DNA from: Clostridia bacterium | GTDB lineage: Bacteria > Bacillota > Clostridia > Oscillospirales > Acutalibacteraceae | NCBI GenBank assembly: GCA_900768075.1 | Contig: CAAGBN010000055.1 | Location: 1-19,607 of the forward strand | Reading direction: 5' to 3' | DNA length: 19,607 bases | Shown: one piece after another, positions 7,904 to 15,146 of the stretch | Layout: each line of letters opens with the position of its first letter | Numbering within the stretch: position 1 is the stretch's first letter | Notes under the pieces: generated by a model | What the model was told of the DNA's origin: nothing | Seen by the model: the letters and a program-made list of their open reading frames with translations, nothing else | The model's database searches: none | Made by a program: the position numbers and the translations under genes

Positions 7904-7988
7904 GGGGGGCTCCGCAAACATCGCTATGCGATGTTTCGGCGACCGTTAAGGTCGCCGTGCCGAATTTCATTCGGCTGCGGAGCCCCCC
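7904..7988. repeat. Three-armed cloverleaf inverted repeat
   Basis: A perfect 13-bp outer stem (7904-7916 with 7976-7988, GGGGGGCTCCGCA) encloses three perfect hairpins. Arm 1 pairs 7917-7924 with 7928-7935, arm 2 pairs 7937-7944 with 7950-7957, and arm 3 pairs 7959-7965 with 7969-7975. Nearly every base is paired, giving a four-way junction of 85 bases. It is not a tRNA: it has no TPsiC sequence, anticodon loop or acceptor CCA. It may be a mobile palindromic unit or a structured RNA in the 301-base gap between genes. Confidence 0.75.
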
Positions 7989-8097
7989 GGCTTACTTCTT
8001 GCAGAAACTAAAAATGAACAAACTGTAAATTCGACTTCGCTTTGGTACCTTCATAAACAATGTGTCACAATTCTTACTCTCAGAGTTGTTTTATACA

Positions 8098-8126
8098 TTG
8101 ACAAAGGTTTATGTTGCATATATAAT
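8098..8126 (+). promoter_or_regulatory. Consensus sigma-A promoter of the acyl-CoA synthetase gene
   Basis: TTGACA at 8098-8103, exactly 17 bases, TATAAT at 8121-8126: a perfect match to consensus. Strong expression is expected unless repressed. AGGAG at 8151-8155 lies 7 bases before the ATG at 8163. Confidence 0.93.
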
Positions 8127-8162
8127 GCCAACTGTACCAAAAAAAGTATCAGGAGTAAGACT

Positions 8163-9863
8163 ATGTTTGAATATAAGTATCATTTCCCAAAAGAAGAGTA
8201 TCTGCAGAGACCTACAGATGAAAGCTGTTATGAATATATGCTTGCAAGCTATGAGAGAGTGTCAAAGGATCTGGGTAAGGATTACACTGCCTTTATTACT
8301 CCCGTAGGCCCTGTTGAAAGTGAAACAAAAATGGAAAGACTCATCAGCGATGTTGAGAAGATGGCTTCCTTCCTTGCTGCTCAGGGTATTGAAAAGGGTG
8401 ATGTTGTCACTGTGTTTTTACCCACCTGTGGTCACGCCTTCATCGCTTTCTATTCTCTTACAAAGCTTGGTATAATCGCCAACTTTGTTCACCCTCTCAC
8501 TCCTCCTAATCAGCTTATGGAGATTATGGCTCATACAAAGAGTAAGGGTGTATTTATGCTCGACCTTTTTGCAGGTGCATATCAGAGCATTATTGAAAAA
8601 TATCTCACTGTTGTCTGCTCTGTTTCAGACTTCTGTGACGGTGTGGCATATCAGTATGCAAAGGGCAACGAAATGCAGAATGCCCATGTGCCTGAGCTTG
8701 AAAATGCAAAGAGATATCTTGATATTATGGCTATGGAGCTTCCTGCTGTACCCACCATTGAGCATCCCGGCAAGGCAAATGCTATTTATCTTCACGGTGG
8801 TGGTACTACAGGCAGAAGCAAGACTATAATCCATTCCAACTATGCTATCAACTTCCTGGCTCACAGTATGTATATACACGATTCAGACCACGATAACACC
8901 AAGTCATATTCACTTTGTGTGCTTCCCTGCTTCCATGCTTACGGTCTCGGTGTGGCTATGCACTACGCTTTGTGTAACGCTTACAGACCTATTGTGATAT
9001 CAAAGTTTGATGCAGTACAGGCCAATGAGCTTGTAAGAAAATACGGCGTAATGGAAATCCTCGGTGTACCCAAGATGTTCCAGAAAATGTATGAGGCTCC
9101 CAATTTTGAAAATGAGGGTGTGAAGCATCTCAATGTGCTTTCAGTCGGTGGTGACTACATCAGCAAGGAATTCGTAGATAAGTTCAATGATAAAATCGCA
9201 TCACTCGGTGCCAAGGGTAAGCTTTCACCGGGCTACGGTCTTACAGAGATGTGTGCAGTTTGCACCACCAACAACAGAATTGAAAAATACAAGAGTGGTA
9301 CTGTAGGTGTGCCTGCCTACGGTGTTGAGCTTCAGATATGGGATGACGATTGCAACGAGCTTGCTCAGGGTGAGACAGGTGAGGTTGTATTGACAGGTGA
9401 ATGTATAATGAACGGCTATCTTCCCGATGATTATATTCAGGAAAGCGGCATCTATACAGACAAAAACGGCAAGAACTGGATCCGTACAGGCGATATCGGT
9501 TATCTTGACGAGGACGGACACCTTATCTTTACAAGCCGCAAGAAGAGAATTATCATCATTTCAGGCTACAATATTTATCCTGCTACTATCGAAAGAAAAG
9601 TAAATGAGCTTGATTATATCGCTGAGTCCTGTGCTTGTCAGGGCTATGACGAAAACGGCAAGCCCTATGTGAAGCTTGTGGTTGCTCTTCGTGACAGCGA
9701 AGCTGATAAGGACGAAATCACAGATAAGCTTATGTCCTTCTGCAAAGAAAACTTCGAGGGCTATACCTGTCCCAGAAGAGTATTCTTCGTTGACGCACTT
9801 CCCAGAACAAAAATGGAAAAGATTGACTTTGTCAAGCTTTCAGACCCTGTACCTCAGGCTTAA
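8163..9863 (+). CDS. AMP-forming acyl-CoA synthetase (ANL superfamily)
   Basis: A 566-residue adenylate-forming enzyme expected to activate a carboxylic acid with ATP and transfer it to CoA. Motifs in order: P-loop HGGGTTGRSK (211-220), core YGLTE (358-362), RTGD (441-444) before the hinge, RKKR near 459-462, GYNIYP (468-473) as in acyl-CoA ligases, and catalytic Lys553 in PRTKMEKI. Length and motifs fit medium/long-chain acyl-CoA ligases rather than nonribosomal peptide modules, because no carrier domain is attached. The acid substrate cannot be read from sequence. The P-loop begins HGGG rather than the common TSG, a mild variant. The gene is monocistronic: strong promoter in front, terminator behind. 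Confidence 0.88.
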   Translation: MFEYKYHFPKEEYLQRPTDESCYEYMLASYERVSKDLGKDYTAFITPVGPVESETKMERLISDVEKMASFLAAQGIEKGDVVTVFLPTCGHAFIAFYSLTKLGIIANFVHPLTPPNQLMEIMAHTKSKGVFMLDLFAGAYQSIIEKYLTVVCSVSDFCDGVAYQYAKGNEMQNAHVPELENAKRYLDIMAMELPAVPTIEHPGKANAIYLHGGGTTGRSKTIIHSNYAINFLAHSMYIHDSDHDNTKSYSLCVLPCFHAYGLGVAMHYALCNAYRPIVISKFDAVQANELVRKYGVMEILGVPKMFQKMYEAPNFENEGVKHLNVLSVGGDYISKEFVDKFNDKIASLGAKGKLSPGYGLTEMCAVCTTNNRIEKYKSGTVGVPAYGVELQIWDDDCNELAQGETGEVVLTGECIMNGYLPDDYIQESGIYTDKNGKNWIRTGDIGYLDEDGHLIFTSRKKRIIIISGYNIYPATIERKVNELDYIAESCACQGYDENGKPYVKLVVALRDSEADKDEITDKLMSFCKENFEGYTCPRRVFFVDALPRTKMEKIDFVKLSDPVPQA

Positions 9864-9876
9864 GGTGATTTTTACA

Positions 9877-9917
9877 GCCACAGAGCAAATTATTTTGTTC
9901 TGTGGCAATTATTTTTC
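9877..9917 (+). terminator. Intrinsic terminator after the acyl-CoA synthetase
   Basis: GCCACAGAGCAAA (9877-9889) pairs with TTTGTTCTGTGGC (9894-9906) with one G-U pair and a 4-base loop, followed by the T-rich AATTATTTTT. Confidence 0.88.
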
Positions 9918-9926
9918 ATTTTTATG

Positions 9927-9955
9927 GTGACAAGACGGAAAAAGTATGATATACT
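9927..9955 (+). promoter_or_regulatory. Promoter of the unknown gene at 10007
   Basis: GTGACA at 9927-9932, 17 bases, TATACT at 9950-9955. A second -10-like TATAAT at 9965-9970 lacks a good -35 partner. AAGGAG at 9991-9996 lies 10 bases before the ATG. Confidence 0.6.
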
Positions 9956-9963
9956 ATCATACT
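9943..9963. promoter_or_regulatory. Candidate operator: perfect palindrome over the -10
   Basis: Half-sites AGTATGATA (9943-9951) and TATCATACT (9955-9963) are exact reverse complements separated by TAC. The -10 TATACT lies in the centre. A dimeric repressor bound here would block RNA polymerase. The binding protein is unknown, and none is encoded next to it. Confidence 0.5.
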
Positions 9964-10006
9964 GTATAATAACAACCGAAATATAATATAAAGGAGTTAT
10001 CCTGAT

Positions 10007-10897
10007 ATGAGTAACGTAAATGAAAACTTCAGAAAGGTGCTTGACAGCCTTTCAGCAACAACAGAAAAGTTAGGCTTTGCTGCTTATAAAAATGAAGACG
10101 GTGAATTCATCACCGAAAAAGACGGTGCAGTTTCAGCAAGATACACAGGTGAAAAGGGCGTTATCGAAGTTCGCTTAGAAGATGAAAGAATTTCTGTTTT
10201 CTCAGGCGATGATCCCGAAGCTCCCGAAAACACACCCAAGAGACTTACAGCTTCACTTCTCAGCGACAGCACTGACGAAAGAGATGTTAAGTATATCATC
10301 GCTGATTTCAGTGAAACAATCAACGAAAAATTCGGTGTAAAGGCTCCCGTATCAAAGAGAGTTCAGCAGCAGAAGGCTCAGCACACTGTTTCAAAGGCAG
10401 CTGTAAAGAACGGCTCATTCTATGATCCAAGCACTCTTGCAAGCAAGCTTTGTCTCGTATTCCCCGAGCTTCGTCCTTTCTATAAGGAAAATCTCGACAA
10501 ATACGGTGAATTCCTCGGTGAAGAGTTCTTCACAAAATACGGCACAGCCAAGGTTATCGAAGCTATCAAGCAGAATAACCCCGCTACAATGAAAAAGCTT
10601 TTCCAGGTGCTCAACGAAATTTATGAAGACGGCACCAACGATACACAGAGCCTCATCGCTGTAACTATCCTGGGTGAGCTTAACAATGACACAATGCTTC
10701 TTGCTCGCTGTGTTGACTATATGAGTGAGACAATGGCTCCTCCCGTAATCGAGGTTAACAAGTATCTCGCTTCAGCTGCAGGTAAGAAAGCTAAGAAACA
10801 GCTTCTCAACCCTCCTGCATACAAGCCCAAAAAGCAGAAGAAGCCCGGTATGTTCTCTCAGGCTATGGCAGGCGGTATGCAGCCCCCGATTCAGTAA
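10007..10897 (+). CDS. Conserved-looking protein of unknown function
   Basis: A 296-residue protein I do not recognise, with no signal peptide or membrane helix. Residues 1-110 look like an alpha/beta domain: a helix (NFRKVLDSLSATTEKLGF), then strands (AVSARYTG, GVIEVRLEDERISVFSG), then a helix (FSETINEKFG). A short basic, Gln-rich linker follows (about 113-130). Residues 136-258 are mainly helical, with conserved-looking LVFPELRPFYKENLDKYG and LGEEFFTKYG. The last 38 residues are Lys/Pro-rich (KKAKKQLLNPP, KPKKQKKPG) and end in a Gly/Met/Gln tail, suggesting a disordered nucleic-acid or partner contact. Own promoter, palindrome and terminator imply separate control. Codon use matches its neighbours. 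Confidence 0.85.
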   Translation: MSNVNENFRKVLDSLSATTEKLGFAAYKNEDGEFITEKDGAVSARYTGEKGVIEVRLEDERISVFSGDDPEAPENTPKRLTASLLSDSTDERDVKYIIADFSETINEKFGVKAPVSKRVQQQKAQHTVSKAAVKNGSFYDPSTLASKLCLVFPELRPFYKENLDKYGEFLGEEFFTKYGTAKVIEAIKQNNPATMKKLFQVLNEIYEDGTNDTQSLIAVTILGELNNDTMLLARCVDYMSETMAPPVIEVNKYLASAAGKKAKKQLLNPPAYKPKKQKKPGMFSQAMAGGMQPPIQ

Positions 10898-10929
10898 TAA
10901 ATACTGCGTCTTAATAGCATAGTAAAGAT

Positions 10930-10970
10930 AAGGTCGCAGAGCAAGGCTTTGTGACCTTTTATATTTTTTT
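10930..10970 (+). terminator. Intrinsic terminator before the esterase gene
   Basis: AAGGTCGCAGAG (10930-10941) pairs with CTTTGTGACCTT (10947-10958), with two G-U pairs, then a tract ending in seven T. The esterase ribosome site begins at 10971, so the next operon depends on readthrough or on a promoter I could not identify in 10898-10986. Confidence 0.8.
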
Positions 10971-10986
10971 GAGGAAGGTGAAGAAA

Positions 10987-11889
10987 ATGCTTGACACAAT
11001 ACTTAAACTCTTCTGGAAAAATACAGAAAGAATGGACAACAAAAGAATAAAGACACTCACATTGCCCGAGGGTGTAGCTGAAAGCAACGACCATCAGTAC
11101 ATTGACGACGGTAACAAATATCATCAGATTGACGTTTATTATCCCGAAGGAGCAACAGAAAAGCTTCCCGTTGTTATTGATATTCACGGTGGTGGCTGGA
11201 TGTACGGCGATAAGGAGCTTAACAAGTCTTATAACCTCTATCTTGCAAAAAAAGGTAATGTTGTTTTCAATATGAGCTACAGACTCTGTCCCGATGTTAC
11301 AGCTGATGAACAGCTTCGCGATATCGGTAAGGCTATGCAGTGGATCAGAGACAACCTTGATAACTATCCCTGTGATAAGAATAATATCTGCCTGACAGGT
11401 GACTCAGCAGGCGGTATGCTTGCCTGCTTTACAGCTATGCTCAGTGAAAGCGAAAAAATGAGAGAGCTTTACGATGTTGAAGATTTCTCTCTTAAGTTCA
11501 ATGCTGTGTGTCTTACATCTCCCGTTGCCTATATGGACGACGGCACATATATGAGCTTTTATACCAAGCATATGCTCGGTGGCAATAAATATAAAAAGCA
11601 GAAATGGGCAAACTATGTCAATGCCGATCAGCTTCTTGAGCTCGGTAAAATGCCACCCACATACTTTATCACATCTACAGGCGACTCTCTTGCTCTTGCT
11701 CAGACACTTAAAGCAGAAAAGGCTTTCAGAGAGCACGGCATTGAGACAAAGATTCTCAACCATCAGGGATATGAGGGTAAGGCACTGCCTCACGTTTATG
11801 CAATTCTTTATCCCGACAGAGAGCCGGGTAACGGTACTATTGACAGTATGCTGGAATTTTTCAAGGAACATTCCAAGGCTGCTTTATAA
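10987..11889 (+). CDS. HSL-family (family IV) esterase/lipase, alpha/beta hydrolase
   Basis: A 300-residue cytoplasmic hydrolase. IDIHGGGW (64-71) forms the oxyanion hole typical of the hormone-sensitive-lipase family, and GDSAGG (138-143) carries nucleophile Ser140. Asp233 (STGDS) and His269 (LPHVY) complete the triad in the expected order. Likely substrates are short acyl esters. The ATG at 10987 follows GAGGAAGG; a longer reading from GTG at 10951 would start inside the terminator hairpin and is rejected. The stop is 11 bases before the CHR transporter gene, so the three genes to 13048 appear co-transcribed, though no functional link between esterase and transporter is known to me. Confidence 0.85.
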   Translation: MLDTILKLFWKNTERMDNKRIKTLTLPEGVAESNDHQYIDDGNKYHQIDVYYPEGATEKLPVVIDIHGGGWMYGDKELNKSYNLYLAKKGNVVFNMSYRLCPDVTADEQLRDIGKAMQWIRDNLDNYPCDKNNICLTGDSAGGMLACFTAMLSESEKMRELYDVEDFSLKFNAVCLTSPVAYMDDGTYMSFYTKHMLGGNKYKKQKWANYVNADQLLELGKMPPTYFITSTGDSLALAQTLKAEKAFREHGIETKILNHQGYEGKALPHVYAILYPDREPGNGTIDSMLEFFKEHSKAAL

Positions 11890-11900
11890 GAAAGGTTTAT

Positions 11901-12461
11901 ATGAAAAAGCTTATACAATTATTTTTGATTTTTGCACGTATCGGTGGCTTTACCTTCGGTGGCGGTTATGCTATGTTGCCTATGCTTCAGAAGGAGCTTG
12001 TTGAAAACAAAGGCTGGACTACCAATGAAGAGCTTATTGACTATTACGCTATCGGTCAGTGTACCCCGGGTGTAATTGCTGTCAATGTTGCAACCTTTGT
12101 CGGCTACAAAACCAAAGGCATTCTCGGTGGTATCTTTGCAACTCTGGGTATGATTACACCGTCGATTATCATTGTCGGTATAATTGCAGCCTTTCTTGAG
12201 GGTTTTCAGGATTATGAGGTTGTTCAGTGGGCATTTTCAGGTATACGTGCTGCAGTTGTTGCACTTATTTTAAGCTCAATGTGGAAAATTGCAAAGAAGA
12301 GCATCGTTGATATCTTTGCATTTGTGATTTTCATTCTTGTTGCGATCTTGTCCTTTTTCACAGATTTGTCTCCTGTTATATTTGTTGTTTCGGCAGGTGT
12401 CTGCGGACTTATACTCAACTGTACAGGTATAAGAAAAGCTAAGGAGGAAAAGAAAAAATGA
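11901..12461 (+). CDS. CHR-family (chromate-type) transporter subunit, N-terminal half type
   Basis: A 186-residue membrane protein, the usual length for short-chain CHR proteins. Family marks are FTFGGGYAMLP near residues 18-28 and GQCTPGVIAVNVATFVGYK in the middle, followed by several hydrophobic segments and a Lys-rich C-terminal tail (RKAKEEKKK). Together with the next gene it forms the two halves that are fused in long ChrA. The two reading frames overlap by 4 bases (ATGA), so translation is coupled. Such pairs are common in Firmicutes, often without chromate resistance, so the ion carried is uncertain. Confidence 0.87.
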   Translation: MKKLIQLFLIFARIGGFTFGGGYAMLPMLQKELVENKGWTTNEELIDYYAIGQCTPGVIAVNVATFVGYKTKGILGGIFATLGMITPSIIIVGIIAAFLEGFQDYEVVQWAFSGIRAAVVALILSSMWKIAKKSIVDIFAFVIFILVAILSFFTDLSPVIFVVSAGVCGLILNCTGIRKAKEEKKK

Positions 12462-13048
12462 TGATTTTCCTTGAGCTTTATTTCAGATTTTTTATGGTGG
12501 GACTTTTCTCAATCGGCGGAGGACTTGCAACCTTACCTTTCCTTACTTCTATGGGAGAGGCAACAGGCTGGTTCGGAACAATGGAAATTTCCAATATGGT
12601 AGCAATATCAGAGTCTACTCCGGGCCCCATCGGTATCAATATGGCGACCTATATCGGCTATCAGATAGGCAGTCAGCTTGGTGCACCCTTCGGTATTCTC
12701 GGCAGTATAATCGCTTCACTCGGTGAGGTGACACCTTGCGTTATTATCATAATGATAGTTTCGAGAATGCTTATGAAATTCCGTGACTCGAAATATGTGG
12801 AATATGCGTTTTACGGCCTTCGTGCTGCAAGTGTGGGTCTTATTGCCGCAGCGTGGCTTGGTGTGGCAAAGATTGCATTTTCAGGCAGTGAGACTCTGGC
12901 TGAAAGCGGTAGCTTATTAATGGCTGTGGACTATAAAAGCATAATTCTTTCAGGTGTTATATTCTTTCTTGCTACTAAATTCAAGAAGATACATCCCATT
13001 GTTCTGATTGCACTTTCAGCTGCAGTCGGTATAATATTTAAAATGTAA
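12458..13048 (+). CDS. CHR-family (chromate-type) transporter subunit, C-terminal half type
   Basis: A 196-residue membrane protein homologous to the preceding one. FSIGGGLATLPF (about 16-27) and SESTPGPIGINMATYIGYQ (about 51-69) are the same two family marks, here with TPGP. Several membrane segments follow. AAGGAGG at 12441-12447 lies inside the preceding gene, about 10 bases before the first of two adjacent ATG codons (12458 and 12461); either could be used. The two proteins probably assemble as an antiparallel heterodimer, as proposed for short-chain CHR pairs. Confidence 0.87.
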   Translation: MMIFLELYFRFFMVGLFSIGGGLATLPFLTSMGEATGWFGTMEISNMVAISESTPGPIGINMATYIGYQIGSQLGAPFGILGSIIASLGEVTPCVIIIMIVSRMLMKFRDSKYVEYAFYGLRAASVGLIAAAWLGVAKIAFSGSETLAESGSLLMAVDYKSIILSGVIFFLATKFKKIHPIVLIALSAAVGIIFKM

Positions 13049-13053
13049 CTGAT

Positions 13054-13092
13054 AAGTGACAGCACACGGAAAACTTTTGCTGTCACTTTAAA
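13054..13092. terminator. Hairpin after the CHR pair, possible terminator
   Basis: AAGTGACAGCA (13054-13064) and TGCTGTCACTT (13078-13088) are exact complements around a 13-base loop. Only three T follow the stem, so termination may be weak. Confidence 0.5.
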
Positions 13093-13148
13093 AATTAAAT
13101 AAGCTTTAATGTACATATGATTATATAAAAAAGAAAGGTTGTGAGTGT

Positions 13149-14198
13149 ATGACAGACAATGAAATTTTAGACAGCATATACTGTGATGCTGCCGATGGTA
13201 TGACTATGCTTATCAATTCATATGCAGACCTTGTTTATAAGGTTGTTTATGATGTGCTGTCAGATGTCGGCACTCAGGAGGATATACAGGATTGTGTCTG
13301 CGATACCTTTGCGGCTTTCTTTAATAATATTGATGATGCTGATTTATCACGTGGCAGTATAAAGGGCTTTCTCGGTGTAATCGCAAGACGACGTGCAATA
13401 AATCTTCGCTTTACTTTAAATCCTGATGATGAGACGGTTTTCGATGAGTATACTGTCGAAGAAATGAGTGAGGCTCTTGAAAATGAAGATGTGCTGAAAT
13501 CTCCGGGTCTTGCAGAAATTATAGTCAGACAGTGCCTTAAGGAAATTGCTCCCGAAATGTCGGAACAAGCACCGAAACAAAACATTGAAGACGACGAGTT
13601 CGTCTCGGAAACAGAAGAAGCCGAAGAAGAGCTTGAGCAAGAGCCCGAAGAAGAGGTTTACCGAGAGCCGAGGGCCACTGACGGAAAGCCTGTTGTTGAA
13701 GTTAAAGGCGGAAGAAGCAGTGCTTTCGGCAGAGCAATAAAAACTCTTGTTGCTATGGTAACTCTTGTGGCTGTTATTGTTGTGGCAGTTATTGCCTTTG
13801 ACAGACTGAGCGTGCCTGATTATGTGCCTCCCACAACAACTCAGCCTACAACACAGGCGGAGCCGTTCAATCCTTTGATTTCAGCCATAACTGCAGGGAA
13901 TGAAAAGCTTATTGAGGAGCTGATAACCAATTCACTTCTGCTTAGTCAGGATGTGCTGAAGTTTGCCGTTGAATATGCGGATAAAATTTCCTATGACAGC
14001 ATAAGACGAATAGCAGAAGAGGTTAGAAACAAATATGGCTCAACGGGACTCGACCCTTTGCTTGAGGGTGCGATTTTCGGCGATTTACAGACAGTTACGG
14101 ATGAACTTAAAAATAAAGATGAGAGTGAGATGACACCTTCGGAAAAGCTTGCACTTTTCTTTATCAATTCCATTGAGGGCTATTCTTTCCAACAGTAA
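13149..14198 (+). CDS. Membrane-anchored sigma-70 region 2 fusion protein with ankyrin-like outer domain
   Basis: A 349-residue protein of unusual build. Residues about 16-87 match an ECF-type sigma region 2: YADLVYKVVYDVLSD, then TQEDIQDCVCDTFAAFF (region 2.2, where ECF factors have DAEDLVQEVF), then IKGFLGVIARRRAINLRF (2.3/2.4). Residues about 121-137 (LAEIIVRQCLKEIAPEM) resemble only the first helix of region 4; the helix-turn-helix is absent. An acidic linker (146-170), a basic stretch and one membrane helix (about 196-217) follow. Next is a Thr/Pro spacer (222-237), then a helical outer domain with two related units, NPLISAITAGNEKLIEEL (241-258) and DPLLEGAIFGDLQTVTDEL (302-320), ankyrin-like. 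Topology should be N-terminus in. AAAGG lies 10 bases before the ATG. It may be a membrane-held sigma-like regulator or a degenerate sigma. Function is inference. Confidence 0.75.
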   Translation: MTDNEILDSIYCDAADGMTMLINSYADLVYKVVYDVLSDVGTQEDIQDCVCDTFAAFFNNIDDADLSRGSIKGFLGVIARRRAINLRFTLNPDDETVFDEYTVEEMSEALENEDVLKSPGLAEIIVRQCLKEIAPEMSEQAPKQNIEDDEFVSETEEAEEELEQEPEEEVYREPRATDGKPVVEVKGGRSSAFGRAIKTLVAMVTLVAVIVVAVIAFDRLSVPDYVPPTTTQPTTQAEPFNPLISAITAGNEKLIEELITNSLLLSQDVLKFAVEYADKISYDSIRRIAEEVRNKYGSTGLDPLLEGAIFGDLQTVTDELKNKDESEMTPSEKLALFFINSIEGYSFQQ

Positions 14199-14202
14199 AA
14201 TC

Positions 14203-14240
14203 AAAAAGCGTTGCAGAAATTTATCTGTAACGCTTTTTTT
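14203..14240 (+). terminator. Intrinsic terminator after the sigma-fusion gene
   Basis: AAAAAGCGTTGCAGA (14203-14217) pairs with TCTGTAACGCTTTTT (14224-14238), with one G-U pair and a 6-base loop, followed by further T. Confidence 0.92.
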
Positions 14241-14253
14241 ACTCCACAAAAGG

Positions 14254-14282
14254 TTGTATTTTATATTTGCTTTTGATATAAT
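14254..14282 (+). promoter_or_regulatory. Promoter of the TIM-barrel/nrdR/cysK genes
   Basis: TTGTAT at 14254-14259, 17 bases, TATAAT at 14277-14282. It is the only clear promoter before cysK and supports co-transcription of the three genes. Confidence 0.7.
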
Positions 14283-14316
14283 GTATACTAAATATACTGT
14301 TTTAGGAGGGTTGAAT

Positions 14317-15117
14317 GTGGAAATCGGTGCATCGTCAGCGTGCTTTTATCCTCTTGAAACCGAGAAATCCTTTCAGCTTCTTGCAGAAAGAGGCTTCGGG
14401 AATATCGAAATTTTTCTCAATTCACCCTGTGAAACAAATAAGTCCTTTGTCAAAGAACTGAAAAATATCAAAGACAGCTACGGAGTGAATATCACATCTC
14501 TTCATCCGTATGAATCTTTCGGAGAGGGATACAATTTCTTCTCGAAATATTTTCGCCGTTATGTGGATGCATGTGAGAATTACAAACGCTTTTTCTCTGC
14601 GGCCGCCGAGCTGGGTGCTGACTATGTTATAATGCACGGAGCAAAGCACGGTGCTGATATCTGCGATGAGGAATATGCCGAAAGATTTACAAGGCTGGGT
14701 GAAATTGCTATGACCTTCGGCTGTTTTATGGCTCACGAGAATGTTGTTAATTTTTCGGGTCAGAGACCTGAGCTTATGAGTCTGCTCAAGGAGTACGGCA
14801 AAGAGAATTTTAAAATGGTGCTGGATATCAAGCAGGCAAGAAAAGCTGATGTGCTTCCCATAGAATATATCAAAGCGGCAGGGGAGAGCATAATTCACGT
14901 GCACCTGAGCGATTATAATGAAAACAGCTTATGTGCACCGCCGAGTGAAAAGGGATTTTTCAATTTCGCTGAGCTCTTTACACAGCTTGACGGCATAAAC
15001 TACAAGGGTAAGTATATAATAGAACTGTATTCAGACGGTTTTAAGGATATAGAGGATATTATAAATTCTGCAAAATATCTTGAGGGTATAATGCAGAGCT
15101 TAAAAATAAAAAGATAA
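14317..15117 (+). CDS. Xylose isomerase-like TIM barrel (sugar phosphate isomerase/epimerase family)
   Basis: A 266-residue protein from GTG at 14317. This start has AGGAGG at 14304-14309 and gives the typical opening MEIGASSACF. A longer open frame to 14149 passes back through the promoter, the terminator and the previous gene. The fold is the AP-endonuclease-2/xylose isomerase barrel: opening strand, HPYESFG (63-69), YVIMHGAKHG (103-112), then candidate metal ligands Glu141 (HEN), Asp170 (LDIKQA), His194/His196 (HVHLSD) and Glu236 (IIELYS). Such enzymes isomerise or epimerise sugars or inositols; an endonuclease IV role is less likely because the protein lacks its full metal-site signature. 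Substrate unknown. It is 29 bases before nrdR. Confidence 0.8.
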   Translation: MEIGASSACFYPLETEKSFQLLAERGFGNIEIFLNSPCETNKSFVKELKNIKDSYGVNITSLHPYESFGEGYNFFSKYFRRYVDACENYKRFFSAAAELGADYVIMHGAKHGADICDEEYAERFTRLGEIAMTFGCFMAHENVVNFSGQRPELMSLLKEYGKENFKMVLDIKQARKADVLPIEYIKAAGESIIHVHLSDYNENSLCAPPSEKGFFNFAELFTQLDGINYKGKYIIELYSDGFKDIEDIINSAKYLEGIMQSLKIKR

Positions 15118-15146
15118 AATACATATAAAAGAGAGGTAAACACAAT

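Noticed and set aside
7904..7988. Cloverleaf as a tRNA gene
   Set aside because: The shape is similar, but conserved D-loop and TPsiC-loop bases, a 7-base anticodon loop and a proper acceptor stem are missing.
7837..8028. Small reading frame across the cloverleaf
   Set aside because: It overlaps the preceding gene's end and reads through a palindrome; nothing supports translation.
10951..10986. GTG start for the esterase at 10951
   Set aside because: It lies inside the terminator hairpin; ATG at 10987 has a good ribosome site.
14149..14316. N-terminal extension of the TIM-barrel frame
   Set aside because: It passes through the previous gene's end, a strong terminator and the promoter; GTG at 14317 has AGGAGG at the right distance.
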